Assembly (NCBI RefSeq): GCF_018531495.1
Contig: NZ_JAHDTI010000001.1
Coordinates: forward strand, 1,240,001-1,304,000
Direction of reading: 5' to 3'
Length of the DNA: 64,000 nucleotides
Source of the DNA: Nonomuraea sediminis
GTDB lineage: Bacteria; Actinomycetota; Actinomycetes; Streptosporangiales; Streptosporangiaceae
Shown here: piece after piece, positions 16,262-24,975 of the stretch
How the letters are laid out: every line of letters begins with the position of its first letter
Numbering within the stretch: the stretch's first letter is position 1
Program-made: the position numbers and the translations under genes
The notes under the pieces: model-generated
What the model saw: the letters and a program-made list of their open reading frames with translations, nothing else
Database searches by the model: none
Told to the model about the DNA's origin: nothing

Positions 16262-18037
16262 ATGAAGCTCGGGCAAGAGCTCGCGGGCCGGTATCGGCTG
16301 GCCGAACGGCTGGGCCGCGGGGCGATGGGCGAGGTGTGGCGAGCGACTGACCTGCGTCTGGAACGCGAGGTCGCGGTGAAGGTGATGCTGGCGAACTGGA
16401 CCGGCGAAGCCGTGGACACTGCGCTGACGCGGTTCCGGCGTGAGGGCAAGGCCGCTGCCCGCCTCAACCACCCCAAGATCGCCACTGTCCACGACACCGG
16501 TGTACACGATGGTCAGCTCTTCCTGGTGCTGGAGTTGCTCAAGGGCCCGGACCTGGCCGCGCTGCTGCGCGGCCATCCCGGCGGGCTGCCGATCGCGATG
16601 GTGCTGGAGTACGGCGCGCAGGCCGCCGAGGGCCTGGCGGCCGCCCACACGGCCAGGGTGATCCACCGCGACATCAAACCGTCTAACCTCATGCTCGCCG
16701 GCAACGGGACACTGAAGATCTGCGATTTCGGGATCGCCCGGCTGGGAGGCGCGACCGCTGGCCTGTCAGCGACCGGCGCCGGGATCGGCACCCTCGCCTA
16801 CATGCCACCTGAACAACTGCTCGGCGAGCCCGTCACCGGTGCCGCCGACGTCTACGCCCTGGGCGCCACCCTGTTCCACCTGCTCACCGGCCATCTGCTG
16901 TTCCCCGCCGACGACCTGCGCGCCATCACGGGCCAGATCCTGCACAAGAACCCGCCACCACCCAGCAGCCTGCGGCCCGCCATCCCCCAAGCCCTCGACA
17001 CCTACCTGCTCACCCTCCTGGCCAAAGACCCCTCCGCCAGGCCCGCCGCCGACACCGTCGCCGCCAGACTCCGCGCCCTCACCACCGACGAGCCGAGAGC
17101 CGACGTGCTCCTCGCCGACGCCGAAAATCTGGCCCGTGCTGTTCCCGACATGATTGCCGGTACCCCCCACGTGCAGGCCGGGATTTTGGCGGAGATCGCC
17201 AGAGTGGTGGGCGTGCGGGATCCCGTCAGGGCCAGAGAATTGATCGCTGAGGCCGAACAACTGGCGCACAGCACCCGCTTCGGGGAGCGCAAGTTCGAGA
17301 TCGGCGAGCTGCAACGGATCCAGATCAAGGCCCTGGCCAAGGTCGCCCGGGCGGCGCTCGAGTGGAACCCCGCCAGGGCCGGGCAGGTGATCGTCGACGC
17401 CGAACGCCTGGCCCGCGCCATCCCCTCCATACGTGAACAAGGCGCAGCGATGAGGGGCCTCGCCAGACTGATTGAGGAGCGGGAGCCCTACGAGGCATTT
17501 CTGCTGACTTCCGGCTACGAAACCACGGTCCGGCTTATCCGCGACTTCCACACGGACGCCGACGAGCGGCGCGAGCTCGCCGGGCTGCTGGCAGTGCACA
17601 ACCCCTCCTTCGCCGTTTCGGAAGCCCGCACCATCAGAGACCCCTACCTGCAGGCCGAAGCGCTGGTGGAAATCGCCAAGGTGGTGAATAGGCGCGACCC
17701 TGCCCAAGCGAAGGCGCTGCTGTCAGACGCCCTCACTCTGGCCCGCACCATCAGCGACCCCTACCAGCAGATCGAGACGCTATGCAGGATCGCCACCGCG
17801 GCTGCGGAACGCGACCCGGCCCAAGCGAAGGCGCTCCTGTCGGACGCCCTCCGTCTGGCCCCCATCCCCTATAGGTCCGCCGATCCAAGCCGGGAGCTAT
17901 GCACGATCGCCAAAGCGCTGGCCGCACTGGATCCTGCCGCCGCCGAACGCCTGGCCCGTACCATCAGCAACCCCTACCTCCAGGCCGAAGCGCTGGTGGA
18001 GATCGCCAAGGTCCTCATAGAGCAGCGCACTCGTTAA
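16262..18037 (+). CDS. Cytosolic Ser/Thr protein kinase with C-terminal repeats
   Basis: 591 residues. Kinase domain at 1-280: Gly-rich loop LGRGAMGEVW (17-26), Lys40 in VAVK, HRDIKPSN with Asp137, DFG at 155-157 and MPPE at 181-184. All catalytic residues are present, so it should be active. No membrane segment is visible, unlike PknB-type receptors. From about residue 290 there are imperfect 30-40-residue alpha-helical repeats with the pattern QAEALVEIAKV, RDPAQAKALLSDAL, LARTISDPYQQ, used at least three times. They look like a TPR-type protein-binding scaffold. Start chosen at ATG 16262 because MKLGQELAGRYRL is the usual kinase opening. It lies inside the segment flanked by 15-bp repeats. 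Confidence 0.88.
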   Translation: MKLGQELAGRYRLAERLGRGAMGEVWRATDLRLEREVAVKVMLANWTGEAVDTALTRFRREGKAAARLNHPKIATVHDTGVHDGQLFLVLELLKGPDLAALLRGHPGGLPIAMVLEYGAQAAEGLAAAHTARVIHRDIKPSNLMLAGNGTLKICDFGIARLGGATAGLSATGAGIGTLAYMPPEQLLGEPVTGAADVYALGATLFHLLTGHLLFPADDLRAITGQILHKNPPPPSSLRPAIPQALDTYLLTLLAKDPSARPAADTVAARLRALTTDEPRADVLLADAENLARAVPDMIAGTPHVQAGILAEIARVVGVRDPVRARELIAEAEQLAHSTRFGERKFEIGELQRIQIKALAKVARAALEWNPARAGQVIVDAERLARAIPSIREQGAAMRGLARLIEEREPYEAFLLTSGYETTVRLIRDFHTDADERRELAGLLAVHNPSFAVSEARTIRDPYLQAEALVEIAKVVNRRDPAQAKALLSDALTLARTISDPYQQIETLCRIATAAAERDPAQAKALLSDALRLAPIPYRSADPSRELCTIAKALAALDPAAAERLARTISNPYLQAEALVEIAKVLIEQRTR

Positions 18038-18085
18038 CACCCACGGCATTGCACGGGAGTTCGGGAATCCGCGCACACGACTTCG

Positions 18086-18100
18086 GAAATCGACAGCCGT
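18086..18100. repeat. 15-bp direct repeat, right copy
   Basis: GAAATCGACAGCCGT followed by GATCGTGTAC. Compare TAATCGTGTGCACG at 15302-15315, so the right copy looks like both parts of the left region joined. Confidence 0.5.
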
Positions 18101-18145
18101 GATCGTGTACCGCTCGAATATTGGGTTACGTGGCCTGAGCTGCGG

Positions 18146-18397
18146 TTAAGCGACGTGACGGTACTCGCTGATCATGCCTGTGACGACGGGTTTTCGGCGG
18201 ATGAACCGCATGTCGTTGAGTTCAGTCACATCCCGGGCGGGCTGCGTTGCGGCGTCCGGAGGGCATTGTTGCCGGGACTGGTGCGGCCGGTGTCTGTTGT
18301 AGTGGATCAGGTATTCGTTGAGCACGAGGGCCAGGTGGCGCTCGCTGAGGATCAGGATCCGGTCCAGGAGTTCGCGGCGGAGGGTGCCGATGACCCG
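18146..18397 (-). pseudogene. Integrase-core transposase, C-terminal fragment
   Basis: The minus strand reads GRVIGTLRRELLDRILILSE, then LVLNEYLIHYNRHRPHQSRQ and PARDVTELNDMRFIRRKPVV to a TAA at 18146-18148. This is the last third of an integrase-core DDE transposase (glutamate helix and HRPHQS). It is cut at 18397 exactly where the 44-bp junction repeat begins. Confidence 0.75.
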
Positions 18398-18441
18398 CTC
18401 TGCGCCTGCCGAAAACTACATCTATGCACGTCAAGCAGGCT
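18398..18441. repeat. 44-bp junction repeat, copy 2
   Basis: One mismatch from 9115-9158; again begins at the broken edge of a minus-strand transposase gene. Confidence 0.6.
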
Positions 18442-18836
18442 TTGCCTCGCATCCGCGATCGACTGCGATTCATCCTGCTTCGCGGACGCGAATCGCCGGG
18501 CGATGGCCACTCGTACGCGTCGAGCCGGTGCCCCTCGAGGTGCAGCAGCGCGCCCGTGACACCTATCGGCACCCGTCCACCCACACCCGCACGCGGCACC
18601 GCCCTCGGCATGCCCGCTGCGCTAGTCATCCGCGTTTCCTTCTGAGAAGGCATCCGAAAAGCGAAGTTCATGATTGATTGCCGGTTACGCGTCTCGCCAG
18701 GTTGGGGTGATCCGCCGGGTGAGGTAGTCGATCGATGCGATGCGGATCATGGCTGCGGCGTGGTCGGCACTGCAACCGCCAGGGTGTCGGCTCAATCCCC
18801 TCAGCCTGACGGCGCGCCGGTGCCATCATGGTCGCC
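18442..18836. other. Intergenic stretch, no gene seen
   Basis: No convincing frame on either strand. The sequence following the junction repeat differs from that after copy 1. Confidence 0.4.
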
Positions 18837-19178
18837 ATGTCTTCACAGACCTTGCAGCGGCTCGCAGAGCGGGACGGCATCCGCATCTACAGCGCCCAGT
18901 CAATGCCCGGAGGGTGGAACGTCCACCTGACCTACCCCACTTCGAAGTTCGAAGAACTCGGGGCAGCCCCGAACGATCCGATTTGCATTCCCGCGTGGCC
19001 CTGCCTGGCACGCCACTCGCCCAGTGTAGGAGACGTGCTGGCGGAATGGTTCGCCACGATCGCCGGTCAGGGCCCGGAAAGGCCACCGCGCGAGGTGGTG
19101 GCCGCGCTGAACAAGGACATCCAACTCCTGCTGGGCGACAAGTACAACGAGTACAAACGCGCATCCCGGCACGCGTAG
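18837..19178 (+). CDS. Hypothetical protein (113 aa)
   Basis: I do not recognise this protein. It reads MSSQTLQRLAERDGIRIYSA, then NVHLTYPTSKFEELGAAPND, VGDVLAEWFATIAGQGPERP and EVVAALNKDIQLLLGDKYNE. It is soluble, with an alpha/beta composition. ATG 18837 is preceded by CATCAT seven bases upstream (possible leaderless -10). An in-frame ATG at 18828 adds three residues. It stands alone between transposase debris, so it may be cargo of a former mobile element. Confidence 0.5.
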   Translation: MSSQTLQRLAERDGIRIYSAQSMPGGWNVHLTYPTSKFEELGAAPNDPICIPAWPCLARHSPSVGDVLAEWFATIAGQGPERPPREVVAALNKDIQLLLGDKYNEYKRASRHA

Positions 19179-19189
19179 GCCGGTCACGA

Positions 19190-19600
19190 AGCGCAGCGGG
19201 ACCAGGCACCGGTATCCCCCCGGGCGGCAGCACAACATGGGTAAAGGGCGGTTCACCACCGGGTGTGCGGACGTAGGCCACATGCACGATGTTGATGCCG
19301 TTGTCGATGCCACCCGCGCAGCCCATGTGCTGACGTTTGAACCCGGCGGTGGCGGTGCCCTTCTTCTCTTGGCCGGACTCATCCAGCACTCCCACGGTCA
19401 GGCTGCCGGGCCGGGCGGCGGTGTCCAAACGGGCGATGGCGAAGCGGCGGATGGCGCTCATCGCGCCCGGTGTGTCCCAACTCGCGCGATTCAACAGCCG
19501 CCCCGCACACCATCTCCCTGGACGTGAACCTCTGCTGAGGCCGGAGTTCGCGCACGCCATCCGACGCTCACAGCCCGTGAGCTGGGCGGGCGAAATTTTC
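19190..19600 (-). pseudogene. IS701-type transposase fragment
   Basis: The minus strand reads GRLLNRASWDTPGAMSAIRR, then SLTVGVLDESGQEKKGTATA and GFKRQHMGCAGGIDNGINIV. The V-DE(T/S)G--KKGT--G--RQ--G--G--(D/E)N block is the catalytic core of IS701/DDE_5 transposases. Both ends are missing. Confidence 0.7.
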
Positions 19601-19610
19601 GGTAGGCGCA

Positions 19611-19775
19611 ATGTCCAACGGTGAGATCACGGCCCACCTGCACATCAGCACCGGCACCGGCACCGGCACCGCCAAGGCTCACGTGGCGAGCCTGCTCTCC
19701 AAGCTCGGCGCCCGCGACCGCATCCAGCTCGTCATCATCGCCTACGAGGCCCGCCTGGTGGCCCCATCCCGGTGA
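19611..19775 (+). pseudogene. LuxR/NarL response-regulator HTH stub with hexanucleotide expansion
   Basis: 54 codons ending in TGA: MSNGEITAHLHISTGTGTGT and then AKAHVASLLSKLGARDRIQL. This is the C-terminal LuxR helix-turn-helix (normal family form ISTGTAKAHV). GGCACC is repeated in tandem, inserting two extra Gly-Thr pairs inside the recognition region. The receiver domain is absent; the fragment abuts an IS701 remnant. Confidence 0.65.
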
Positions 19776-20109
19776 CAGAACACGCCTGGACCAGGACACC
19801 GCGTTCGAAGTCACACACAAGCGCAATCCCCCCAACCTGGAATTCCCAGTTGGACGGCCAGAGGACACCACGGCGCAGTCGCATGCCCACGCTCTCCCCG
19901 TTTGAGAGGGTGTGCGAGCCAAGCTCAACGACAGGAACAGAAATGCCGTTGAGTCGCGAAATCCCAGATCAGTGCACGAATCACCGGTATCCGCCGGAAG
20001 TCGACTGGCGCCGGGTCCGGCCCGCCGATGGTCTCGCCGCGTGGCCGGCCCGCTCCGGACACTGCGAAAAGTTCATGAGCCACCCCGTTGACAGGTTGCG
20101 CATTTCGGA
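19776..20109. other. Intergenic stretch upstream of the glycosidase promoter
   Basis: No gene seen. TTGACA occurs at about 20088 but has no matching -10 at the right distance. Confidence 0.4.
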
Positions 20110-20138
20110 TTGATGATCCCCGGGACCGAGCATAATAT
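20110..20138 (+). promoter_or_regulatory. Promoter of the glycosidase operon
   Basis: -35 TTGATG (20110-20115), 17-base spacer, -10 TAATAT (20133-20138), 27 bases before the GTG at 20166. Close to the sigma-70 consensus. Confidence 0.6.
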
Positions 20139-20165
20139 TGCACTTCCGGCAGAGAGTACCTAAGC

Positions 20166-23126
20166 GTGCGCACACGATCCTTAGTCCTCGGCGTGCTTCC
20201 AGCCGCCACCGCACTCCCTCTGATGCTGTTACCGCCCGCGCAAGCCGCCACGGACGACTCCCCCAAGGTGAGCCAGAGCCAGGGTGCGGTGACCATCTCC
20301 GTACCGGCCACGCAGTCCTCCCCCGGCTACACCATCGACCTCGCCACCGACGTGCTGACCCTGACCACCAGACGCGCGGGAAAGACTGTGCTGGACAGCC
20401 CCGGAGGTGACGCCGGTGGCCTGCGGTTCAGGTCCGGCGGACAGTGGCAGCACGCCACCAGGGTCACCGGCTGGACGTGGCGGGACGGCGCTCTCATCGT
20501 CACCTCCGACAGCACTCTCCAGGGTGCCACCGTCCAGGCGCGGCTGACGCCCAAGGCCGACCGCTACCAGCTGAGCTGGGTGGTACAGGGCGGTAGCTCG
20601 GACCGGCTCGGGCTCGCCTACGATCTGAAATCCGCAGGTCACTGGTACGGCCACGGCGAGACAGAGACTCCGCAAGGCGGCCCCTACACCGACCAGCCTT
20701 GGCCGCTCAGCAGCGGGACGGTCAAGCACGCGGCCTTCGGCCCCGCGTCCTACGAGATGCTCGACCCGTTCTGGTACACCTCCAGCGGGGCGGGTTTATG
20801 GGTCGACACCGGTGCCACCATGGACGTGTCGCTCAACGCGGGAGAAGGCCAGTTCGTCGTCGAATCTCCCAACCGCTACCAGGCCACGGTGTTCGTCGAG
20901 GCCAACCCTCGAGAGGTCTACCGCGACTACATCGGCATCGTCGGCAAGCCCCGCCAGAGCGATGCCACCTACGAGCAGTACGCCAAGCCGCTGTGGAACT
21001 CGTGGGCGCAGTTCTACACCAAGGTCAACCAGGAGAAACTGCTCGACTACGCCACCGACCTCCACGACAGCGGCCTGGGCGGCCACGCCATCCAGCTCGA
21101 CGACAAGTGGGAGTCCAAGTACGGGAACCTGACCTTCGACGCCACGGCCTACCCCGACCCCAAGGGGATGTCCGACAAGATCCACGCCATGGGGTTCGAC
21201 TTCGGCGTCTGGGTCACTCTGTGGATCAACCTCGACTCCGACAACTACCAGTACGCGGTCGACCACGACTACCTGCTCAAGGACGCGGGCGACAGCACCA
21301 AGCCGTGCACGGTGACCTGGTGGAACGGCACCGCGGGCATCGTCGACCTGGGCAACCCCGAGGCCAAGGCCTGGTATCAGGGCAAGCTCAAGGCGCTCAT
21401 GGACGCCTACGACATCGACGGGCTGAAGTTCGACACCCGCTTCTTCGACGAGAAGTGCTCGCCACGTGGTGATCTCCAGGCCACGGACTACCAGAAGCTG
21501 GGCGCCCAGCTCGCCGACGAGTACGACCTGCAGGGCGCCGGGATCCGGGTGCACTGGGACCAGACGGCGCACAGTTCTGGTTTTGTGACCCGTCAGGTGG
21601 ACAAGGGCACCGGCTGGAGTTCCCTGCGAGCCTCGGTATCCCAGAACCTGGCGATCTCCACCATCGGCTACCCGTTCGTCGAGTCCGACATGATCGGTGG
21701 CTCGGGCAGCCAGCCCCCGCCCACCAAGGAGGTACTGGTGCGCTGGGCGCAATCCGCCTCACTGATGCCGCTGATGTACGCCTCGACCTCGCCCGTGGAC
21801 ACCAACGACGTCACGACCGGCAAACAGGTCCGCTACGACAAGGAGACCGTGGACCTCTACCGGCAGGCCATCAGGACGCACGAGCGGCTCGCGCCCTACA
21901 TCTGGGACCAGGTGCAGGAGACCCTCAAGAGCGGCGATCCCGTCATGCGCCCGCTGTTCTTCGACTTCCCGCAGGACGAGGGCGGATACACCGTCCCTGA
22001 CGAGTGGATGCTCGGCCCCGCCGTACTGGCCGCACCTCAGCTGTCCACCGGCGGCACCCGCGACGTCTACCTGCCCTCCGGCCACTGGTACGACGTCAAC
22101 CAGGGCACGACGATCAAGGGTCCCGCCACGCTCAAGGGCTACGCGGCGTCGCTCGGCGTGACCCCGGCCTTCGTCAACCTCCGGGCCGCCGGCGCCGACA
22201 AGGCGATCGCCGCGCTGAAGCGCGATGACGTGCCGGCCGTGTCCGTCCAGGTCGGCGCGGCGGATGTGGTGGCCAGCCCCGGTCAGCCGTGCGAGGTCAG
22301 CACCACGGTGACCAACTGGAGCGACACCACGCTCACGAACGTCACGGCAGGTCTGGAGGTGCCGGCCGGATGGAAGGCCGAGGTGACCGACGCGGCCACC
22401 GCAGGGTCGCTCAAGCCCCGCCAGACGCTGACCACCACCTGGAAGGTGACTCCCGCCGCGGACGCCCGCTGGGGCGGCTACCCCGTCACCGGTACGGCAC
22501 AGCAGGTCTCCGAGATCGTTCAGGTACAGGTCAAACCGGCCCCCGGCAGCGTGCAGGCCCCCTACAAGACCACCGCCACGACCGCAGGCGCCAAGTTCGC
22601 GCAGAGCGGCGATCAGTTCGCCATCTGGGCGGACGGACAGGACCTGTCCGGGTGGAAGGACGAGAAGGGTGTCATCTACCTCGACGACGCGGTGAGCGAG
22701 AGGTCCACCGTGCAGGCCACGGTGGTCTCCCAGACCAGCGTCTCGCCCGCGGGCAAGGCCGGCATCGCTGTCGCAAACGATATGACAGCGCAGGACAAAG
22801 GTGGCTACGCGGTGCTCGTCATGACCCAGAACTACGGCCTGGAGTTCATGACCGACAGCAACGGCGACGGCAAGCTCGACACCTGGGCGGGCGGCGGCCC
22901 CAGCTTCCACCCGGCCCAGCTGAGGCTCACCCGTGACGGCACCACCTATACCGCGCAAGTCAGCAAGGACGGCGAGACCTGGACCCAGGTCGGCACCGCC
23001 GTAGTGCCCTCGGCCACCGGCCAGGGGGACGCGGGGCTGATTGGCAGCGCTGTCAACGCCAACTACCCCGGCACCACGATCGAGGCCTTCTTCACCGGAT
23101 TCTCCGCCGAAAGCCAGGAGCGCTGA
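20166..23126 (+). CDS. Secreted GH31 glycosidase with NEW3-like and C-terminal accessory domains
   Basis: 986 residues. Signal peptide MRTRSLVLGVLPAATALPLM ending near PPAQA-A. A beta-sandwich (about 30-250) is followed by the GH31 barrel: YGHGETETPQGGPYTDQPWP, LDDKWESKYG, and the nucleophile DGLKFDTRFFDE with Asp about 423. GH31 enzymes release alpha-linked glucose, galactose, xylose or GalNAc; the exact specificity is not visible. From about 695 there is a NEW3-type beta domain (SPGQPCEVSTTVTNWSDTTL). From about 805 there is a concanavalin-like domain (GYAVLVMTQNYGLEFMTDSN) that is also found at the end of the GH89 protein downstream. First gene of a three-glycosidase operon, 2 bases before the next ATG. 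Confidence 0.9.
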   Translation: MRTRSLVLGVLPAATALPLMLLPPAQAATDDSPKVSQSQGAVTISVPATQSSPGYTIDLATDVLTLTTRRAGKTVLDSPGGDAGGLRFRSGGQWQHATRVTGWTWRDGALIVTSDSTLQGATVQARLTPKADRYQLSWVVQGGSSDRLGLAYDLKSAGHWYGHGETETPQGGPYTDQPWPLSSGTVKHAAFGPASYEMLDPFWYTSSGAGLWVDTGATMDVSLNAGEGQFVVESPNRYQATVFVEANPREVYRDYIGIVGKPRQSDATYEQYAKPLWNSWAQFYTKVNQEKLLDYATDLHDSGLGGHAIQLDDKWESKYGNLTFDATAYPDPKGMSDKIHAMGFDFGVWVTLWINLDSDNYQYAVDHDYLLKDAGDSTKPCTVTWWNGTAGIVDLGNPEAKAWYQGKLKALMDAYDIDGLKFDTRFFDEKCSPRGDLQATDYQKLGAQLADEYDLQGAGIRVHWDQTAHSSGFVTRQVDKGTGWSSLRASVSQNLAISTIGYPFVESDMIGGSGSQPPPTKEVLVRWAQSASLMPLMYASTSPVDTNDVTTGKQVRYDKETVDLYRQAIRTHERLAPYIWDQVQETLKSGDPVMRPLFFDFPQDEGGYTVPDEWMLGPAVLAAPQLSTGGTRDVYLPSGHWYDVNQGTTIKGPATLKGYAASLGVTPAFVNLRAAGADKAIAALKRDDVPAVSVQVGAADVVASPGQPCEVSTTVTNWSDTTLTNVTAGLEVPAGWKAEVTDAATAGSLKPRQTLTTTWKVTPAADARWGGYPVTGTAQQVSEIVQVQVKPAPGSVQAPYKTTATTAGAKFAQSGDQFAIWADGQDLSGWKDEKGVIYLDDAVSERSTVQATVVSQTSVSPAGKAGIAVANDMTAQDKGGYAVLVMTQNYGLEFMTDSNGDGKLDTWAGGGPSFHPAQLRLTRDGTTYTAQVSKDGETWTQVGTAVVPSATGQGDAGLIGSAVNANYPGTTIEAFFTGFSAESQER

Positions 23127-23128
23127 AC

Positions 23129-24961
23129 ATGGCTCGCATCCCCTCATTCGTCGCGGGCATGATCGCCGGCGCCCTCGTCGCGGCGAGCACCGCCGCGGTA
23201 GCCGTCACCAGTGGCGCTGACCAGGACACCACCCCGTGGTTGACCGTCAAGGTCGCCGATGCCATGGGCACGAGGGACACCATCACCTGGGTACCCACCG
23301 GGTCCTTCGCCTCCTCATCACAGCAGCGGGTGCCCCGCTATCCGATGACCGCCATCCAGGGAAAGGACACCAGGGACCTGAAGCTCGCCGGGGTGCGCAA
23401 CGAACAGGTTTCCGCACAGCTGGCGATCGCTTCCGGACATCGCCTCACCGATGTGGAGGCCGTGGTCGGCGACCTGACCGGCCCCGGCGGCGGGAAGCTG
23501 TCGGCGAAGGTGCGGTTCGTCACCTACGTGCCCGTGCAGCGCTCCAAGAGCGAGGTCGACTGGTCGGCCACCATCGACCAGGTCAGCTCCGCCAAGGAGA
23601 TCTCCGGCGACCGCAATCCGGATGTGGTGGGCGACGCCCTCGACGAGCGGAGCTCCATCGACGTGCCCGCCTACGCCGCCCAGCCGATCTGGTTCACCTT
23701 CCGCATTCCCAAGGACGCCAAGCCGGGCACGTACTCGGGGACGGTGACCGTTCGGGCCGACGGCAGTAGCCAGGCCAGCTACCCGCTGACCATCGAGGTC
23801 GCCGACGTCGCCGTGCCCGACCCCGCCGGCTACCGCTTCTTCCTGGACGTGTGGGCGCAGCCCGAGACCATCGCCCAGGCCCACGGGGTCAAGCTCTGGT
23901 CCGACCGGCACTGGAGCCTCATCGAGGCCTACAACAAGGATCTGGCAGACCGAGGCCAGAAGGTCATCAACACCACCATCGTGGACAACCCCTGGCATCA
24001 CCAGTGGTCGCTGGGCACCCGGCAGTCGCAGACGGCCATGCCGTACTCCAGCATGGTGGGCTGGGCCTGGGACGGCGAGAAGTTCACCTTCGACTTCTCC
24101 CGCTGGGACCGCTACGTCGAGACCGCGCGCAGAGACGGGCTGGGGCCCGACATCGGCGCCTACTCGATGCTGGCCTTCCAGGATCGCGAGCACCTCACCT
24201 ACACCGACACCCGCACAGGCAAGACCGTCAACGAGTACGTCGACCTGGGCGGCGAGCGCTGGCGCCTGGCGTGGGGCACGTTCCTGCGCGCCTTCGAGCA
24301 GCACGTGACAGCCACGGGGTTGCTGGAGCATACCTGGCTGTCCTTCGACGAGCGCCCGAGCGACATGATGAAGGTCGTCAAGGACTTCGTGCACGAGGTC
24401 GCCCCGGCCTTCGACAACCGCATCTCGGTCGCCGGATCGATCAACACCGAGGCGATCGCGTCCAACCTCTCCGTCGACTGGGGCGGCATCGACCAGATGA
24501 CCCCGGAGAAGGCGGAGGAACGGCGCAAGGCCGGCAAGACCACGACCTTCTATGTGTACGGTTGGCCGCCGCACCCCAACACCTTCTCGTACTCGCCCGC
24601 CGTCGAGGCGCGGATGCTTCCGTGGATCGCCGCCCAGCGGCACCTGGACGGCTTCCTGCGCTGGTCCTACAACAGCTGGACCAGCCACCCCTTCGAACAG
24701 CCGGTCCACATCTTCACCCAGGGCGACGAGTACCTCGTCTACCCCGGCCTGAACGGGCCGATGTCGTCCATCCGCTGGGAGCAGCTGAAAGACGGCATCG
24801 AGGACTACGAACTCGTCGCGCAGCTGCGCGAGAAGTCCGGAGACAGCGACACCCTGACTCAGGCCCTGGCCATCGCGACCAGAAACCTCGACGGCCGCGG
24901 CAAGGACGTCACCGACATCGGGACCGCGCGCGCGGCCGTGGTCAAGGGGCTGACCTCATGA
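23129..24961 (+). CDS. Secreted GH123/DUF4091-like glycoside hydrolase
   Basis: 610 residues with an N-terminal membrane/signal segment (FVAGMIAGALVAASTAAVAV). Beta-domain 60-230, then a barrel with the D-E pair in LSFDERPSDMM (Asp407-Glu408), the position used by GH123 beta-N-acetylgalactosaminidases. The C-terminal block FLRWSYNSWTSHPFEQPVHI followed by GDEYLVYPGLNGP is the DUF4091 signature. Expected role: removal of a terminal N-acetylhexosamine outside the cell. AGGAG lies 8 bases before the ATG, overlapping the end of the GH31 gene. Family assignment is good; substrate is inferred. Confidence 0.82.
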   Translation: MARIPSFVAGMIAGALVAASTAAVAVTSGADQDTTPWLTVKVADAMGTRDTITWVPTGSFASSSQQRVPRYPMTAIQGKDTRDLKLAGVRNEQVSAQLAIASGHRLTDVEAVVGDLTGPGGGKLSAKVRFVTYVPVQRSKSEVDWSATIDQVSSAKEISGDRNPDVVGDALDERSSIDVPAYAAQPIWFTFRIPKDAKPGTYSGTVTVRADGSSQASYPLTIEVADVAVPDPAGYRFFLDVWAQPETIAQAHGVKLWSDRHWSLIEAYNKDLADRGQKVINTTIVDNPWHHQWSLGTRQSQTAMPYSSMVGWAWDGEKFTFDFSRWDRYVETARRDGLGPDIGAYSMLAFQDREHLTYTDTRTGKTVNEYVDLGGERWRLAWGTFLRAFEQHVTATGLLEHTWLSFDERPSDMMKVVKDFVHEVAPAFDNRISVAGSINTEAIASNLSVDWGGIDQMTPEKAEERRKAGKTTTFYVYGWPPHPNTFSYSPAVEARMLPWIAAQRHLDGFLRWSYNSWTSHPFEQPVHIFTQGDEYLVYPGLNGPMSSIRWEQLKDGIEDYELVAQLREKSGDSDTLTQALAIATRNLDGRGKDVTDIGTARAAVVKGLTS

Positions 24962-24975
24962 CTGAAGGAACGTTC

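Noticed and set aside
21759..23147. Long open minus-strand frame opposite the GH31 gene
   Set aside because: High-GC codon bias keeps the antisense frame open; its composition is not protein-like and the sense strand encodes clear glycosidase motifs.
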